Assembly (NCBI RefSeq): GCF_900168265.1
Contig: NZ_FVZF01000009.1
Location: 1-64,000 of the forward strand
Direction: 5' to 3'
Length of the DNA stretch: 64,000 nucleotides
DNA from: Salegentibacter salarius
GTDB lineage: Bacteria; Bacteroidota; Bacteroidia; Flavobacteriales; Flavobacteriaceae
In this document: one piece after another, positions 45,705-54,345 of the stretch
How the letters are laid out: every line of letters starts with the position of its first letter
Numbering within the stretch: the stretch's first letter is position 1
Translations under genes and position numbers: made by a program
Notes under the pieces: generated by a model
What the model was told of the DNA's origin: nothing
Seen by the model: the letters and a program-made list of their open reading frames with translations, nothing else
Databases searched by the model: none

Positions 45705-46198
45705 TAGTAGGTTATTTTAAGCATTTCTAGCTTTCGAGTTTCTTCCCCCAGTTTAAAGTCTATTTTATCTCCAACCTTCTTGCCCGTAACGGCTTTAGCA
45801 ATAGGTGCTACAAACGCGATCTTTTGCTTTTTCACATTCGCTTCATCTACACCTACAATTTGAAACTCCTGTTTATTTCCATTCTGCATCAATTCTACTA
45901 ATGCACCAAAACGGACCTCGTCTGCAGGTTGGTCTTCTGGTTTCAATAATCTTGCGGTACTAATTCTTTCGCGCAAAAGTTTTAATTTACCGTCTATAAC
46001 TGCCTGTGCCCTTCTTCTTTCGGTATCATTTTGTTTATCAAGATTGGCTCTTTCCTCAATGAGCGCTTCTTCTTCATTTTTTAATTCCTTTAAACCGTTT
46101 GGCGTAACATAATTTGTTTCCCCTGCCGGTAAAGCCGCTCTGGGCGGAATTATTGGAGCTTCTTCCTGGTCGTCTTCTTTAACAAATCCTCTACTCAT
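45704..46198 (-). CDS. GreA/GreB-family transcript cleavage factor
   Basis: 164 residues. Residues about 30-85 form the antiparallel coiled coil (YVTPNGLKELKNEEEALIEERANLDKQNDTERR), and the C-terminal FKBP-like globular domain (about 95-164) reads FGALVELMQNGNKQEFQIVGVDEANVKKQKI...GKKVGDKIDFKL. It fits the Gre/Rnk-type family that rescues backtracked RNA polymerase. The acidic N-terminal extension (MSRGFVKEDDQEEAPIIPPRAALP) is typical of Bacteroidota GreB-like proteins. It shares a TAATG junction with the gluconate fusion enzyme, an unusual partner. Confidence 0.88.
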   Translation of the reverse strand: MSRGFVKEDDQEEAPIIPPRAALPAGETNYVTPNGLKELKNEEEALIEERANLDKQNDTERRRAQAVIDGKLKLLRERISTARLLKPEDQPADEVRFGALVELMQNGNKQEFQIVGVDEANVKKQKIAFVAPIAKAVTGKKVGDKIDFKLGEETRKLEMLKITY

Positions 46199-46334
46199 CT
46201 TTTTGTTTTAAACTTCAAAATAGCAATTATAAAGACTCGATGAAAAATTATCTGCATTTAATAAATCATAAATATTTCAGAAGAAGCTTTTAAACATTGG
46301 CTATTCACTTATTTTTATTTCATAAATTTAAATA

Positions 46335-48146
46335 ATGAGCCTCGAGATAGCCATATTGTTTTTGATTATAATTGTGGTGATCATTTTATTTGCCCTGGAA
46401 GTATTTCCTGTAGATAAAATTGCTTTTTTTATTCTCGCAGCACTTTTACTCACAAACCTGGTAAGTCCCGAAGAAGCTATTTCAGGATTTTCAAGTCCTG
46501 CAACAATAACGGTTCTCGCCTTAATGATTATCGCCATAGGGTTGGAAACCAACGGGGTTATAGACTGGCTGGCCAGCGGCCTCAAGAATTTACGTGTGCT
46601 CCCTGTTTTTCTAATGGTTCCGGTTTTTATGTTTATTGCAGGAAGCATTTCAGCCTTTATTAATACTACGGCCGTAGTGATTGTTTTTATTAAAATAATC
46701 ACAGAGTTATCTGCCCGGTACGATATCCCAAATTCAAAATTACTTTTACCTATTTCCTTTGCCGGAATTATAGGGGGAAGTTGCACGCTTATGGGTACTT
46801 CTACCAACCTTATTGTGAATGCTGTGGCTGTAGATCGCGGCATAGAACGCTTTAGCTTTTTTGAATTTACCTGGTATGGTGTGATTTTTATGGTAATTAC
46901 CATAGTTATAGTAAGCGCTATGACCAAATTCCTGCCCAGAAGCAAAAAAACCGAAATTAGTGAAGATTATAATCTGGATGAATATATAACCAAAGTAATT
47001 ATTAAAAGCAACTCCAGTGCGATTGGAAAAAGTATTGGGGAAAGCTTTCTCTCTGATGAAGATGACATTGAGGTTTTAAGACTTAAAAGAAATGGAATTA
47101 TTAACGACTGGCCCGGGAAATTTACCACGCTTAAAGAAGGTGATCAACTCTTATTGCGCTGTAACCTTGAAAACTTATTAAAATTAAAAGACGCCGAAGG
47201 TTTTACCGTAATTAAGGAAGAAGACAATAAGAAACTTGCAGATCCCATTATCGATTCTGAAGAGTTGGAAGAAAACGTACAGGTTGTAGAAATTCTAATG
47301 TTGCCTAATTCTCCTTTAATTGGTAAAAGCATTAAAACAGTGGGTTGGTACGATCTTCACGGGGCAGTTCCCCTGGCAATAAGAAAACGTAGAAACTTTA
47401 GAAATCCCAGAAGAAGAATTTTTAACCGGGGAAAGGATGAAATTGAATTAAGAGTTGGAGACCGTTTACTGGTAGAAGTTAGCGAAAGCGCTTTGGACGA
47501 GCTTCAAAAAATTGAAAATGTCACTATCCTGCAACAGCATAAAAATATTGAGGTTACCACAATCACAAAAAGATATCTTTCTTTAGGCATTTTATTAGTG
47601 GTTATAGCACTATCTGCATTTTCAATTTTCCCAATCTTAAAAAGCGCAATTATTGGTTGCTTTCTTATGATTTTCACAAAATGTATAGATCTTGGTAAGA
47701 TCTATGAACAGGTAAACTGGCAAATTATTTTCCTGCTGGCAGGGATGATTCCCTTGGGTGTGGCAATGAATAATACAGGTGCAGACCAATGGATTTCAGA
47801 TCAATTAATGCTGGTTTTTGAAAATCAAACCGATACGATTATTATCGGAATATTATTCCTTGTAACGATGATCTTAAGCGGATTTATTTCCAACAACGCT
47901 ACAGCAATTATAATCACGCCTATCGCCATAAGTATTGCGGCTAGTTTGCAAATGGATCCTAAGCCTTTTATTCTATCGGTTTTATTCGCTTCTAATTTTA
48001 GCTTTTTTACACCGGTTGGTTACCAAACCAATACCATAATTTACGGGATGGGAATCTATCGCTTTAGGCATTTCTTTATTATTGGTGGCCTTGTATCTCT
48101 GGTACTTTGGGTAACAGCTTCCCTCCTCCTTTCTGCTAGTTTTTAA
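46335..48146 (+). CDS. SLC13/DASS-type permease with two RCK-C (TrkA-C) domains
   Basis: 603 residues. Membrane helices flank a cytoplasmic middle. The first half carries the SLC13-type signature GIIGGSCTLMGTSTNLIVN near residue 145, and the second half IFLLAGMIPLGVAMNNTGA and ISNNATAIIITPIAISIA. Between them (about 215-405) lie two TrkA-C-like domains (AIGKSIGESFLSDEDDIEVLRLKRNG and NSPLIGKSIKTVGWYDLHG). The family imports sulfate, dicarboxylates or other anions with Na+. The substrate is not clear. It is divergent from the GreA/B gene across a 136-base gap. Confidence 0.9.
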   Translation: MSLEIAILFLIIIVVIILFALEVFPVDKIAFFILAALLLTNLVSPEEAISGFSSPATITVLALMIIAIGLETNGVIDWLASGLKNLRVLPVFLMVPVFMFIAGSISAFINTTAVVIVFIKIITELSARYDIPNSKLLLPISFAGIIGGSCTLMGTSTNLIVNAVAVDRGIERFSFFEFTWYGVIFMVITIVIVSAMTKFLPRSKKTEISEDYNLDEYITKVIIKSNSSAIGKSIGESFLSDEDDIEVLRLKRNGIINDWPGKFTTLKEGDQLLLRCNLENLLKLKDAEGFTVIKEEDNKKLADPIIDSEELEENVQVVEILMLPNSPLIGKSIKTVGWYDLHGAVPLAIRKRRNFRNPRRRIFNRGKDEIELRVGDRLLVEVSESALDELQKIENVTILQQHKNIEVTTITKRYLSLGILLVVIALSAFSIFPILKSAIIGCFLMIFTKCIDLGKIYEQVNWQIIFLLAGMIPLGVAMNNTGADQWISDQLMLVFENQTDTIIIGILFLVTMILSGFISNNATAIIITPIAISIAASLQMDPKPFILSVLFASNFSFFTPVGYQTNTIIYGMGIYRFRHFFIIGGLVSLVLWVTASLLLSASF

Positions 48147-48188
48147 TTAGGAATCTGGGACAATTTAAGGTATTTTTGAAAAAAAATT

Positions 48189-48220
48189 ATGCCGCGTCTA
48201 CTCGATAATCGAGATTTAAA
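48189..48220 (-). repeat. Family B repeat core, inverted copy
   Basis: Contains the palindrome CTCGATAATCGAG at 48201-48213 followed by ATTTAAATG, the reverse complement of the family B tail at 9531-9553. Confidence 0.6.
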
Positions 48221-48272
48221 TGTTCGCAGTTCTGAAGCCAAATTAGAATTTTAACTAGTCTCTGAATTTCTC

Positions 48273-49526
48273 ATGAGCTTACCCAAAAGTCGTCTACTTG
48301 TTATTGGTTGTGTATGGCCCGAACCTAATTCTTCCGCCGCCGGTAGCCGTATGCTGCAATTACTGGAATTTTTTCTTGCTGAAAATTATAAGATCACTTT
48401 TGTAACTACTGCGGCCAGAAGCGAATTCGCTATAGATCTGGAAAAGATGAATATTGCTTCTGAAGTGATTAAAATGAATCATCCTTCTTTTGATGAATTA
48501 TTAAAAAATATTCAACCAGATTTGGTGCTTTTTGATCGCTTTATGACTGAAGAGCAATTTGGCTGGAGAGTAGATGAAACCTGTCCACAAGCCATCAAAA
48601 TTCTAGACACAGAAGACCTTCACTTTTTACGAAAAACCAGAATAGGAGCTTTTAAAAAGAATATACCTGCAGAAGATCTTTATTTTGATGCCGAAATCAC
48701 TAAAAGAGAGATCGCGAGTATTTACCGTTGTGATCTTAGTCTCATCATTTCAGAAGTTGAAATAAAATTACTGCAAGAGGAATTTAAAATAAGTTCTAAA
48801 CTTCTGCATTATCTTCCTTTCCAGCTGGAACCCATTTCCGAAGAAGAAAAAATAAACCTTCCAGGATTCGAACAGCGTAATAATTTTATAAGTATTGGTA
48901 ATTTTCTTCACGAACCCAACTGGAATGCCGTTCTATACCTAAAAGAAGAAATTTGGCCTTTAATAAGACAGGAATTACCCGGGGCGAAACTTTATATTTA
49001 CGGTGCTTATCCCTCCCAGAAGGTCTGGAACCTTCATAACGAAAAAGAAGGTTTTATCGTAAAAGGCCGGGCTGAAAATGCTGAAGCTGTAATGCGAAAT
49101 GCAAAAGTTTGTCTCGCACCAATAAGATTTGGCGCCGGTTTAAAAGGAAAACTCATTCAAGCAATGCAATGCGGCACACCTGCAGTAACTACCTCAGTGG
49201 GAGCTGAAGGAATTCCAGGAGAGTTAGCCTGGAACAGATTTATCACCAACGATCCGAAAGAATTTGCAAAAAAGGCCGTGAGTTTATATACCGAAGAAAA
49301 TCTTTGGAAAGATGCAGTAGAAAATGGATTTAAAATTATTAATTCAAGATTTAACAAGACCGAACATCAACAGGAATTTTCTAAAAAGTTAACTGAGCTT
49401 ATTCAGAATATAAGTGTTTATAGAAGAGAGAATTTTGTGGGTAAAATGCTACAACATCATCAGCATAAAAGCACTTATTTTATGGCTAAATTCATAGAAG
49501 AAAAGGAGAAAAGTAAACTACTTTAA
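48273..49526 (+). CDS. Glycosyltransferase, GT4-like (GT-B fold)
   Basis: 417 residues. It starts LLVIGCVWPEPNSSAAGSRMLQLLEFF, an acceptor-domain start. The C-terminal domain has the donor-site pattern FISIGNFLHEPNWNAVLYLKEEIWP, YIYGAYPSQKV and CLAPIRFGAGLKGKLIQAMQCGTPAVTTSVGAEGI with the Glu-type motif. GT4-like enzymes add a sugar to glycans in the cytoplasm. No sugar pathway genes are adjacent, so donor and acceptor are unknown. It is flanked by family B repeats on both sides. Confidence 0.88.
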   Translation: MSLPKSRLLVIGCVWPEPNSSAAGSRMLQLLEFFLAENYKITFVTTAARSEFAIDLEKMNIASEVIKMNHPSFDELLKNIQPDLVLFDRFMTEEQFGWRVDETCPQAIKILDTEDLHFLRKTRIGAFKKNIPAEDLYFDAEITKREIASIYRCDLSLIISEVEIKLLQEEFKISSKLLHYLPFQLEPISEEEKINLPGFEQRNNFISIGNFLHEPNWNAVLYLKEEIWPLIRQELPGAKLYIYGAYPSQKVWNLHNEKEGFIVKGRAENAEAVMRNAKVCLAPIRFGAGLKGKLIQAMQCGTPAVTTSVGAEGIPGELAWNRFITNDPKEFAKKAVSLYTEENLWKDAVENGFKIINSRFNKTEHQQEFSKKLTELIQNISVYRRENFVGKMLQHHQHKSTYFMAKFIEEKEKSKLL

Positions 49527-49566
49527 AGCAAGCTCACTAAGCATTATAATTGAAAAATATAATTTG

Positions 49567-49623
49567 ATTTCGAGGCATCCCGACTCTTCGGGATGGAGCA
49601 TTTAATCTCTATTATCGAGTAAA
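49567..49623 (+). repeat. Family B repeat with hairpin
   Basis: A hairpin ATCCCGA-CTCT-TCGGGAT at 49577-49594 is followed by GAGCATTTAATCTC and TATTATCGAGTAAA. The last part matches the block at 9526-9553, with one change in the palindrome. Confidence 0.6.
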
Positions 49624-49659
49624 AAAACCGCCGGTTAAAATTAGCCTACCGGCGGTTTT
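49624..49659. terminator. Terminator between convergent GT4 and lysC genes
   Basis: AAAACCGCCGGT (49624-49635) pairs with ACCGGCGGTTTT (49648-49659), with A/T tracts on both sides, so it works for both convergent genes. Confidence 0.85.
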
Positions 49660-49700
49660 CACTACACAAAAGGAACAGTCTCCTGTTCACAAACAGAAAA

Positions 49701-51038
49701 TCAAACAAATTGAGGCATTATTCTTTCCTCAAATAATTTTCGGTTTAGACCCTGCAAGGTCTGCACCTTATTTTTAGTATCTACCAACAGAGAAATATTG
49801 TTATTGCTACCTCCATAAGAGATCATTCTCACAGAAATATCATTTAGTAACTCAAATAAGCGACTGGTGCTTTTATCTTCAATAAGACCTTCGCCCACAA
49901 TACAAATAATACTATGTTCTTTCTCTACGGTAATCTCACCGTAGTCGTTTAATTCTTCCAGGATCTCATTTAAATTCCTATCGTCGTCTATGGTTAGGGA
50001 AATCGCAATTTCTGAAGTAGTAATCATATCAATTGCGGTTTCATATTTATCAAAGACTTCAAATATCTTTTTAAGAAAACCGTGGGCCATCAACATTCTA
50101 TTAGATTTGATCTTAATTGCGGTAATCCCATCTTTAGCTGAAATCGCTTTAAGTCCACGAGAATGGATCTCTGCGGAAATTCTTGTTCCCGGAAGATCGG
50201 GTGTAAATGTATTTTTTAAGAATAACGGAATTTGCTTTTTTATAACCGGAGAAATAGTTTGTGGATGCAGAATCTTAGCACCAAAATAAGCCAGCTCTGA
50301 AGCCTCTTCAAAACTTAACTCTGCTATAGCGTGCGTATTTTCAACATATCTTGGATCGTTATTATGAAAACCATCAATATCAGTCCAGATCTGGACTTCT
50401 TCTGCTTGTACCGCTGCAGCCAGAATAGTTGCGCTATAATCGCTACCACCTCTTTTTAGCGTGCTAATTGAGTGCTGTGCATCTATTCTAACAAAACCCT
50501 GAGTAATATAAATTTCTGACGCTTCAAGGTTTTCTATGCTTTTTTGAAAAAGCTTTCCTACTAAATTTGTATCCGGATTTTCAAGGTTTGAAACCTGCAT
50601 AAATTCCTTGGCATCCAGAAAATTATTCTGAATTCCTGAATTAGTTAGAAAAGTAGAGAAAATGTATGTGAGCATGGTTTCGCCCGTGGTGACCACTTCA
50701 GCATAAACTCTTTCTGAATAATTACTTTTACAAATCTCCTTTAAATTGTTAAGTACGTTATTTACAAAGTTCTTCGCCTGGGCGTTTGGATCAGGTTCAT
50801 TTATAAGTGCGTCGATGGTATTTTCATGCTTGTCTTTTAATTCAGCAATAATATGAGCTATTGCTGAATGATCTTCAGCCTTAATAAGTTCAGTGATCAC
50901 CACCAATTTATTCGTTACCCCGGCCATTGCAGAAAGAACAAGAACTTTCTTCCCTTCCCTGGATGCTAAAATATTTTTTACATTCCTGATACTCTCCACA
51001 GAGCCTACAGATGTTCCACCAAACTTTAATACTTTCAT
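49701..51038 (-). CDS. lysC: Aspartate kinase
   Basis: 445 residues. It phosphorylates L-aspartate, the first step toward lysine, threonine, methionine and diaminopimelate. It starts MKVLKFGGTSVGSVESI (catalytic KFGGTS) and has VVTTGETM with the substrate-binding Glu, RGGSDYSATILAAAV near residue 215 and WTDIDGFHNNDPR. The C-terminal regulatory part (about 300-445) has two ACT-like domains, including DMITTSEIAISL and MISYGGSNNNISLLV. It is the monofunctional form. It is divergent from a small HTH-ACT-like gene that may regulate it. Confidence 0.95.
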   Translation of the reverse strand: MKVLKFGGTSVGSVESIRNVKNILASREGKKVLVLSAMAGVTNKLVVITELIKAEDHSAIAHIIAELKDKHENTIDALINEPDPNAQAKNFVNNVLNNLKEICKSNYSERVYAEVVTTGETMLTYIFSTFLTNSGIQNNFLDAKEFMQVSNLENPDTNLVGKLFQKSIENLEASEIYITQGFVRIDAQHSISTLKRGGSDYSATILAAAVQAEEVQIWTDIDGFHNNDPRYVENTHAIAELSFEEASELAYFGAKILHPQTISPVIKKQIPLFLKNTFTPDLPGTRISAEIHSRGLKAISAKDGITAIKIKSNRMLMAHGFLKKIFEVFDKYETAIDMITTSEIAISLTIDDDRNLNEILEELNDYGEITVEKEHSIICIVGEGLIEDKSTSRLFELLNDISVRMISYGGSNNNISLLVDTKNKVQTLQGLNRKLFEERIMPQFV

Positions 51039-51150
51039 CGCTAATTCTTTTCTTAATTATTTCAGTTTGTAACTTATTGGGTTACTAAAATAACTCTGTG
51101 CATAATTAGAATTTAAGCTTCCTTCGACAAAAAATATCTCTCAATTTATA

Positions 51151-51158
51151 TACATTTG
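51151..51158 (+). promoter_or_regulatory. Bacteroidota -7 box upstream of the ACT-like gene
   Basis: TACATTTG fits TAnnTTTG and lies 23 bases before the start at 51182. The -33 TTG is missing at exact spacing. Confidence 0.4.
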
Positions 51159-51181
51159 CACAAAATGTACAATATTTAACA

Positions 51182-51826
51182 ATGAAGACGATAACTACTT
51201 GCGTTCACGATATTATAAGGCACCAACCATTCTTAGATGATGCGATTGCACGTGATATTATAAATTTTAGTGGACTTGCAGAAGATATCCAGCCCCAGGT
51301 GGAAAAAGAAATGAGAAAATCGGTAAAGCAGGGTTCTATTATTATGGCTTTACGCCGTTACGCGCCGCATAGGACGAAAATAAATATGCAACATTTAAGG
51401 GAGCTGGGAGATATTGTAGTTAGATCTGGAATTACAGAATACACTTTTCTAAATTCCAATACAATTATCGCTAATAAAGCCCGCTTGTTGGATGCAGTAA
51501 AGAATCAAACCGGGGTTTACCTTAACTATTCAAGTAACTACCAGGAAAGTAATATTCTAGTATCTTCCAGTCTTACTAACCTGGTTGAAGATTGTTTTAG
51601 AAGCGAAAGGCGCGTTTCTATAAAAGAAGAACTCTCTTCGATAACCATTGCCCTTCCTAAAAACAGTTCGCAGTTTGTAGGGCTTTATTTTTATCTTTTC
51701 AAATTGCTGGCTTATGAAGGTATTCCAATATTTGAAATGATCTCTACCTCAAATTATTTCGCGCTCTTTTTAGAAAAAGAATATGTAAACCAGGCATTTC
51801 TGCTGATTAACGAGATAAAAAAGTAG
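51182..51826 (+). CDS. Winged-HTH/ACT-like protein divergent from lysC
   Basis: 214 residues. Residues about 1-60 resemble a winged-helix start (VHDIIRHQPFLDDAIARDIINFSGLAEDIQPQVEKEMRK; SIIMALRRYAPHR). Residues about 150-214 resemble an ACT domain (SSITIALPKNSSQFVGLYFYLFKLLAYEGIPIFEMISTSN). The combination suggests an amino-acid-responsive regulator. It is head-to-head with aspartokinase across 143 bases, which makes lysine/aspartate-family control a reasonable guess. Neither domain is certain from the sequence alone. Confidence 0.65.
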   Translation: MKTITTCVHDIIRHQPFLDDAIARDIINFSGLAEDIQPQVEKEMRKSVKQGSIIMALRRYAPHRTKINMQHLRELGDIVVRSGITEYTFLNSNTIIANKARLLDAVKNQTGVYLNYSSNYQESNILVSSSLTNLVEDCFRSERRVSIKEELSSITIALPKNSSQFVGLYFYLFKLLAYEGIPIFEMISTSNYFALFLEKEYVNQAFLLINEIKK

Positions 51827-51850
51827 TACCTAGAACTAAGAATAAACTTG

Positions 51851-51875
51851 GCTCAGAAACAAGTTCAGGATGATG
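51851..51875. repeat. Half copy of family A element
   Basis: CTCAGAAACAAGTTCAGGATG matches the second half of the full family A elements; the first half and outer stem are missing or degraded. It too lies between convergent genes. Confidence 0.5.
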
Positions 51876-51895
51876 CCTGGAATATTCCGGGTTAA

Positions 51896-52051
51896 TTACC
51901 ACAATTCGAAGTAAAACCCGGATATCGCCACGCCAATAATCAAAATAATAAGTACGGTGATGATAAAGCCAATTCCAAAATTGGTTTTCTTATTTTCTTT
52001 TAGGATATAATCTTTAGACTCTTTATCGTCTTTGTCTTTCTTTAGTTGCAT
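51896..52051 (-). CDS. Small single-pass membrane protein (51 aa)
   Basis: 51 codons starting ATG at 52051. The first 22 residues are charged (MQLKKDKDDKESKDYILKEN) and then comes one clear membrane helix (GIGFIITVLIILIIGVAISG), ending FYFELW. The strong charge/helix split and clean reading frame support a real gene. No family is recognised. The N-terminus would face the cytoplasm by the positive-inside rule. It lies just upstream of the family A half copy. Confidence 0.7.
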   Translation of the reverse strand: MQLKKDKDDKESKDYILKENKKTNFGIGFIITVLIILIIGVAISGFYFELW

Positions 52052-52113
52052 TTGATTGGTTTTGCCTCAAAAATAAAATTTCAGAAATATGAAATTGATA
52101 ACAATTTCTTAAA

Positions 52114-52992
52114 TTATTGCAACTGGTACCACCAAACAGCGTTTTGATGATTCATTGGTAGCACTAATTGATCTTTTTCAACATCAAAAAAGATGTCTCC
52201 TGCGCTTTTTTCTGAAGTTAAGACTTCTGTTATTTCACCATCTTTCTTTATAAGATGGATTTTTCCTGTAGCCCAGTCTGAAATATAAAATGCATCTTCA
52301 CCAACCGGTTGTACTCCATCCAAATTTCCAATTCCTTCTTTTGATATTTTTTCGATTTCACGAGTGTCCATGTCTATTTTCAGAAAATTACCATCGTTAT
52401 TTTCTCCCCAGGCAGCTGCGTAAAGATGATCTTTTTGCGCAAAAAGTCCGTTTACATATTCTAATCTCGTGCTATCCAAATATTCGATTATTTCGCCTTT
52501 TTTATCTTCAGGGACCATCATATTTGCTGAATCGCCCGGCATTAAATAAATAGCACTTTTCCCTGAATCTGAAATAAAAATATTCCCAACGGCATCAACG
52601 GTGATATCGTTTAATGATTTTGAGCCTTCTACCTGGATTCTTCGAAGTATTTTTGAATCTGCAATACTGATCTCAATAAGTTCAGTATTATTGGTCACAT
52701 AAACTTTATCGTCTTTTATCAGCAAACCCTTTGGATCTTTTAAGCCATCTATCCATTTTAGCTCTATAATTTCACCTTCAGCAGAAACCCTGGAGATAAA
52801 TCCATCGCCTTCTTCCCTATCGGCCATATTCGAAATATAATATTCGTTTTTATCTTGATTAAAAACCACCGATTCCGGATGACTGAAACCTTCAACTTTT
52901 TTAATCAATGTAGCCGAAGTGCTTTGTGCATAAAGTCCGCTGCATATCATTAAGCTTAGTAAAAGCAATTTGAATGTATTTGTTTTCATCAT
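52114..52992 (-). CDS. Secreted SMP-30/NHL-type beta-propeller protein
   Basis: About 292 residues from ATG 52992 (52989 is also possible); an upstream TTG at 53022 is less likely. The signal peptide ends GLYAQ. The rest has repeated beta-propeller blades: GFSHPESVVFNQDKNEYYISNM, GLKDPKGLLIKDDKVYVTNN, SLNDITVDAVGNIFISDSG, NLDGVQPVGEDAFYISDWATGKIHLI. This is the pattern of SMP-30/gluconolactonase-like or strictosidine-synthase-like proteins, usually binding or hydrolysing lactones. Catalytic residues are not certain. Confidence 0.85.
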   Translation of the reverse strand: MMKTNTFKLLLLSLMICSGLYAQSTSATLIKKVEGFSHPESVVFNQDKNEYYISNMADREEGDGFISRVSAEGEIIELKWIDGLKDPKGLLIKDDKVYVTNNTELIEISIADSKILRRIQVEGSKSLNDITVDAVGNIFISDSGKSAIYLMPGDSANMMVPEDKKGEIIEYLDSTRLEYVNGLFAQKDHLYAAAWGENNDGNFLKIDMDTREIEKISKEGIGNLDGVQPVGEDAFYISDWATGKIHLIKKDGEITEVLTSEKSAGDIFFDVEKDQLVLPMNHQNAVWWYQLQ

Positions 52993-53142
52993 ATTTAAAT
53001 TTTGGTTTTCATAAAGATACAAAATTGGAAGTTTTAGAGTTTTTAAGGTTTACCCGTAAATGCTGCTAAATATTTGCTAATTCTAAAATTCAAAATGGCT
53101 TTTCAACTAAATTAGTATTGACTTAACCTAAAAACATCCTTT

Positions 53143-53274
53143 ATGAAAAGTATTTTCAGGGCTATTTTAGCCGGTTGGGGCGCCAAAAAGCTGGGCGGTG
53201 GTTGTGGTTGTTTTGGAATAATCGTGGTATTTATAATCCTCTGGATAATTCTTGGTTATCTGGGATTGGGTTAA
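53143..53274 (+). CDS. Small Gly/Cys membrane protein (43 aa)
   Basis: 43 codons from ATG 53143. MKSIFRAILAGWGAKKLGG is followed by GGCGCFG and a long hydrophobic stretch (IIVVFIILWIILGYLGLG). The basic start and single helix suggest a small inner-membrane peptide. It abuts the ion-channel gene tail to tail (stops at 53274 and 53275). No family is recognised; short hydrophobic proteins like this often escape annotation. Confidence 0.6.
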   Translation: MKSIFRAILAGWGAKKLGGGCGCFGIIVVFIILWIILGYLGLG

Positions 53275-54345
53275 TTATTCGTATTTGCTCATTATACTAT
53301 TCCACTCCATTGTTTTTAAAACGCCAATAAGGACAGGATTAATCTCGTCTACTAAATCTGAATTCTTCGGAAAACTATAGCCGTAATAATCCTTTTTAAG
53401 AGTTTTAGGAAGAACTTCTATTTCATCTTCCAGGCCGCTTCTCTTGATTTCATAGCGTAAAATAGGTTCATCGTAAACAAAAATTTTGGTTTCTTCGTTT
53501 TTCAGCAAGGCTATACCTTCCTTTTCATCAATCACTTCATTATGCTCTATATTATAAAGGTTTAGTAGCTCTTGCGCGCTACTACTTTCTACACTAGTTA
53601 CTTCAAATTTAGAAAGATCCTGTACCGAACTTATTTCATCGTTCATAGTTTGCACGGTTAAGGATGAAGCGATTCCTGCGGTTAAACTGGAAATAATTAT
53701 GATAGCCATAAACATCCAAATAAGCGCTATTACACGTCCTCCGGTTGTTCTGGGTGACTTATCTCCATAGCCAACTGTGGTCATAGTTACAGCACTCCAC
53801 CAAAAACCCTGAAGAATCCCACGAGAACCTGTTCCAAATTCTTCGGCATTCTTTTTTCTTTCAAAAACCCATACCAGGAATCCGAAAATAAAGATCACCG
53901 CCAGTAAAATTAAAATCGCCGAAATAAAATTCCAGCTAAATAAATTTCCTAAATAACTAAAGATTTGCGACTCACTTCTTTTGGCCACACCGGTATTCGA
54001 TATAAAATATGGCTGGGAAAAATCCATTCGCTTCATTCTATTATCGGTAACGGTTACCGGATTAATACTGAAGTCTACTTCGTTGTTTTCTATTCCGCTC
54101 AAAAGCTCAGCCAGCGAGCCATATTCTTTAAATTCATAATCTAAATTCATTTTTTCATTGATCAATTCCCAGGAATCAATGCTTAAACCGGCATATTCGC
54201 CATTTTCTTCCATCACAAAGGGTGGAGTGGGCGTAACTCCAATCACCATTTTTTTGGATAGATCCAGGCTATCTGGCGATTGCTGCGCATTAAAACTTAA
54301 ACTTGAAATTAGAAGGCTGAATAGAAAAAAATATTTTTTCATCAT
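53275..54345 (-). CDS. GluR0-like ligand-gated potassium channel
   Basis: 356 residues. A signal peptide (about 1-20) is followed by a periplasmic-binding lobe 1 (about 30-120: VIGVTPTPPFVMEENGEYAG...FSINPVTVTDNRMKRMDFSQPYF). Then comes a pore insert (about 130-235) with helix, P-loop FWWSAVTMTTVGYGDKSP carrying the K+ filter TVGYGD, and helix IIIISSLTAGIASSLTV, equivalent to the SYTANLAAF-type gate. Lobe 2 follows (about 240-350: EVTSVESSSAQELLN...PKNSDLVDEINPVL). This order, binding lobe / pore / binding lobe, is that of prokaryotic glutamate-receptor channels. It is coupled to the 3D protein by TAATG. Confidence 0.92.
   Translation of the reverse strand: MMKKYFFLFSLLISSLSFNAQQSPDSLDLSKKMVIGVTPTPPFVMEENGEYAGLSIDSWELINEKMNLDYEFKEYGSLAELLSGIENNEVDFSINPVTVTDNRMKRMDFSQPYFISNTGVAKRSESQIFSYLGNLFSWNFISAILILLAVIFIFGFLVWVFERKKNAEEFGTGSRGILQGFWWSAVTMTTVGYGDKSPRTTGGRVIALIWMFMAIIIISSLTAGIASSLTVQTMNDEISSVQDLSKFEVTSVESSSAQELLNLYNIEHNEVIDEKEGIALLKNEETKIFVYDEPILRYEIKRSGLEDEIEVLPKTLKKDYYGYSFPKNSDLVDEINPVLIGVLKTMEWNSIMSKYE

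Noticed and set aside
46328-46945. Long minus-strand frame inside the SLC13 permease
   Set aside because: It mirrors a membrane protein in the opposite frame and is rich in Ile/Thr/Lys in a way typical of such shadows.
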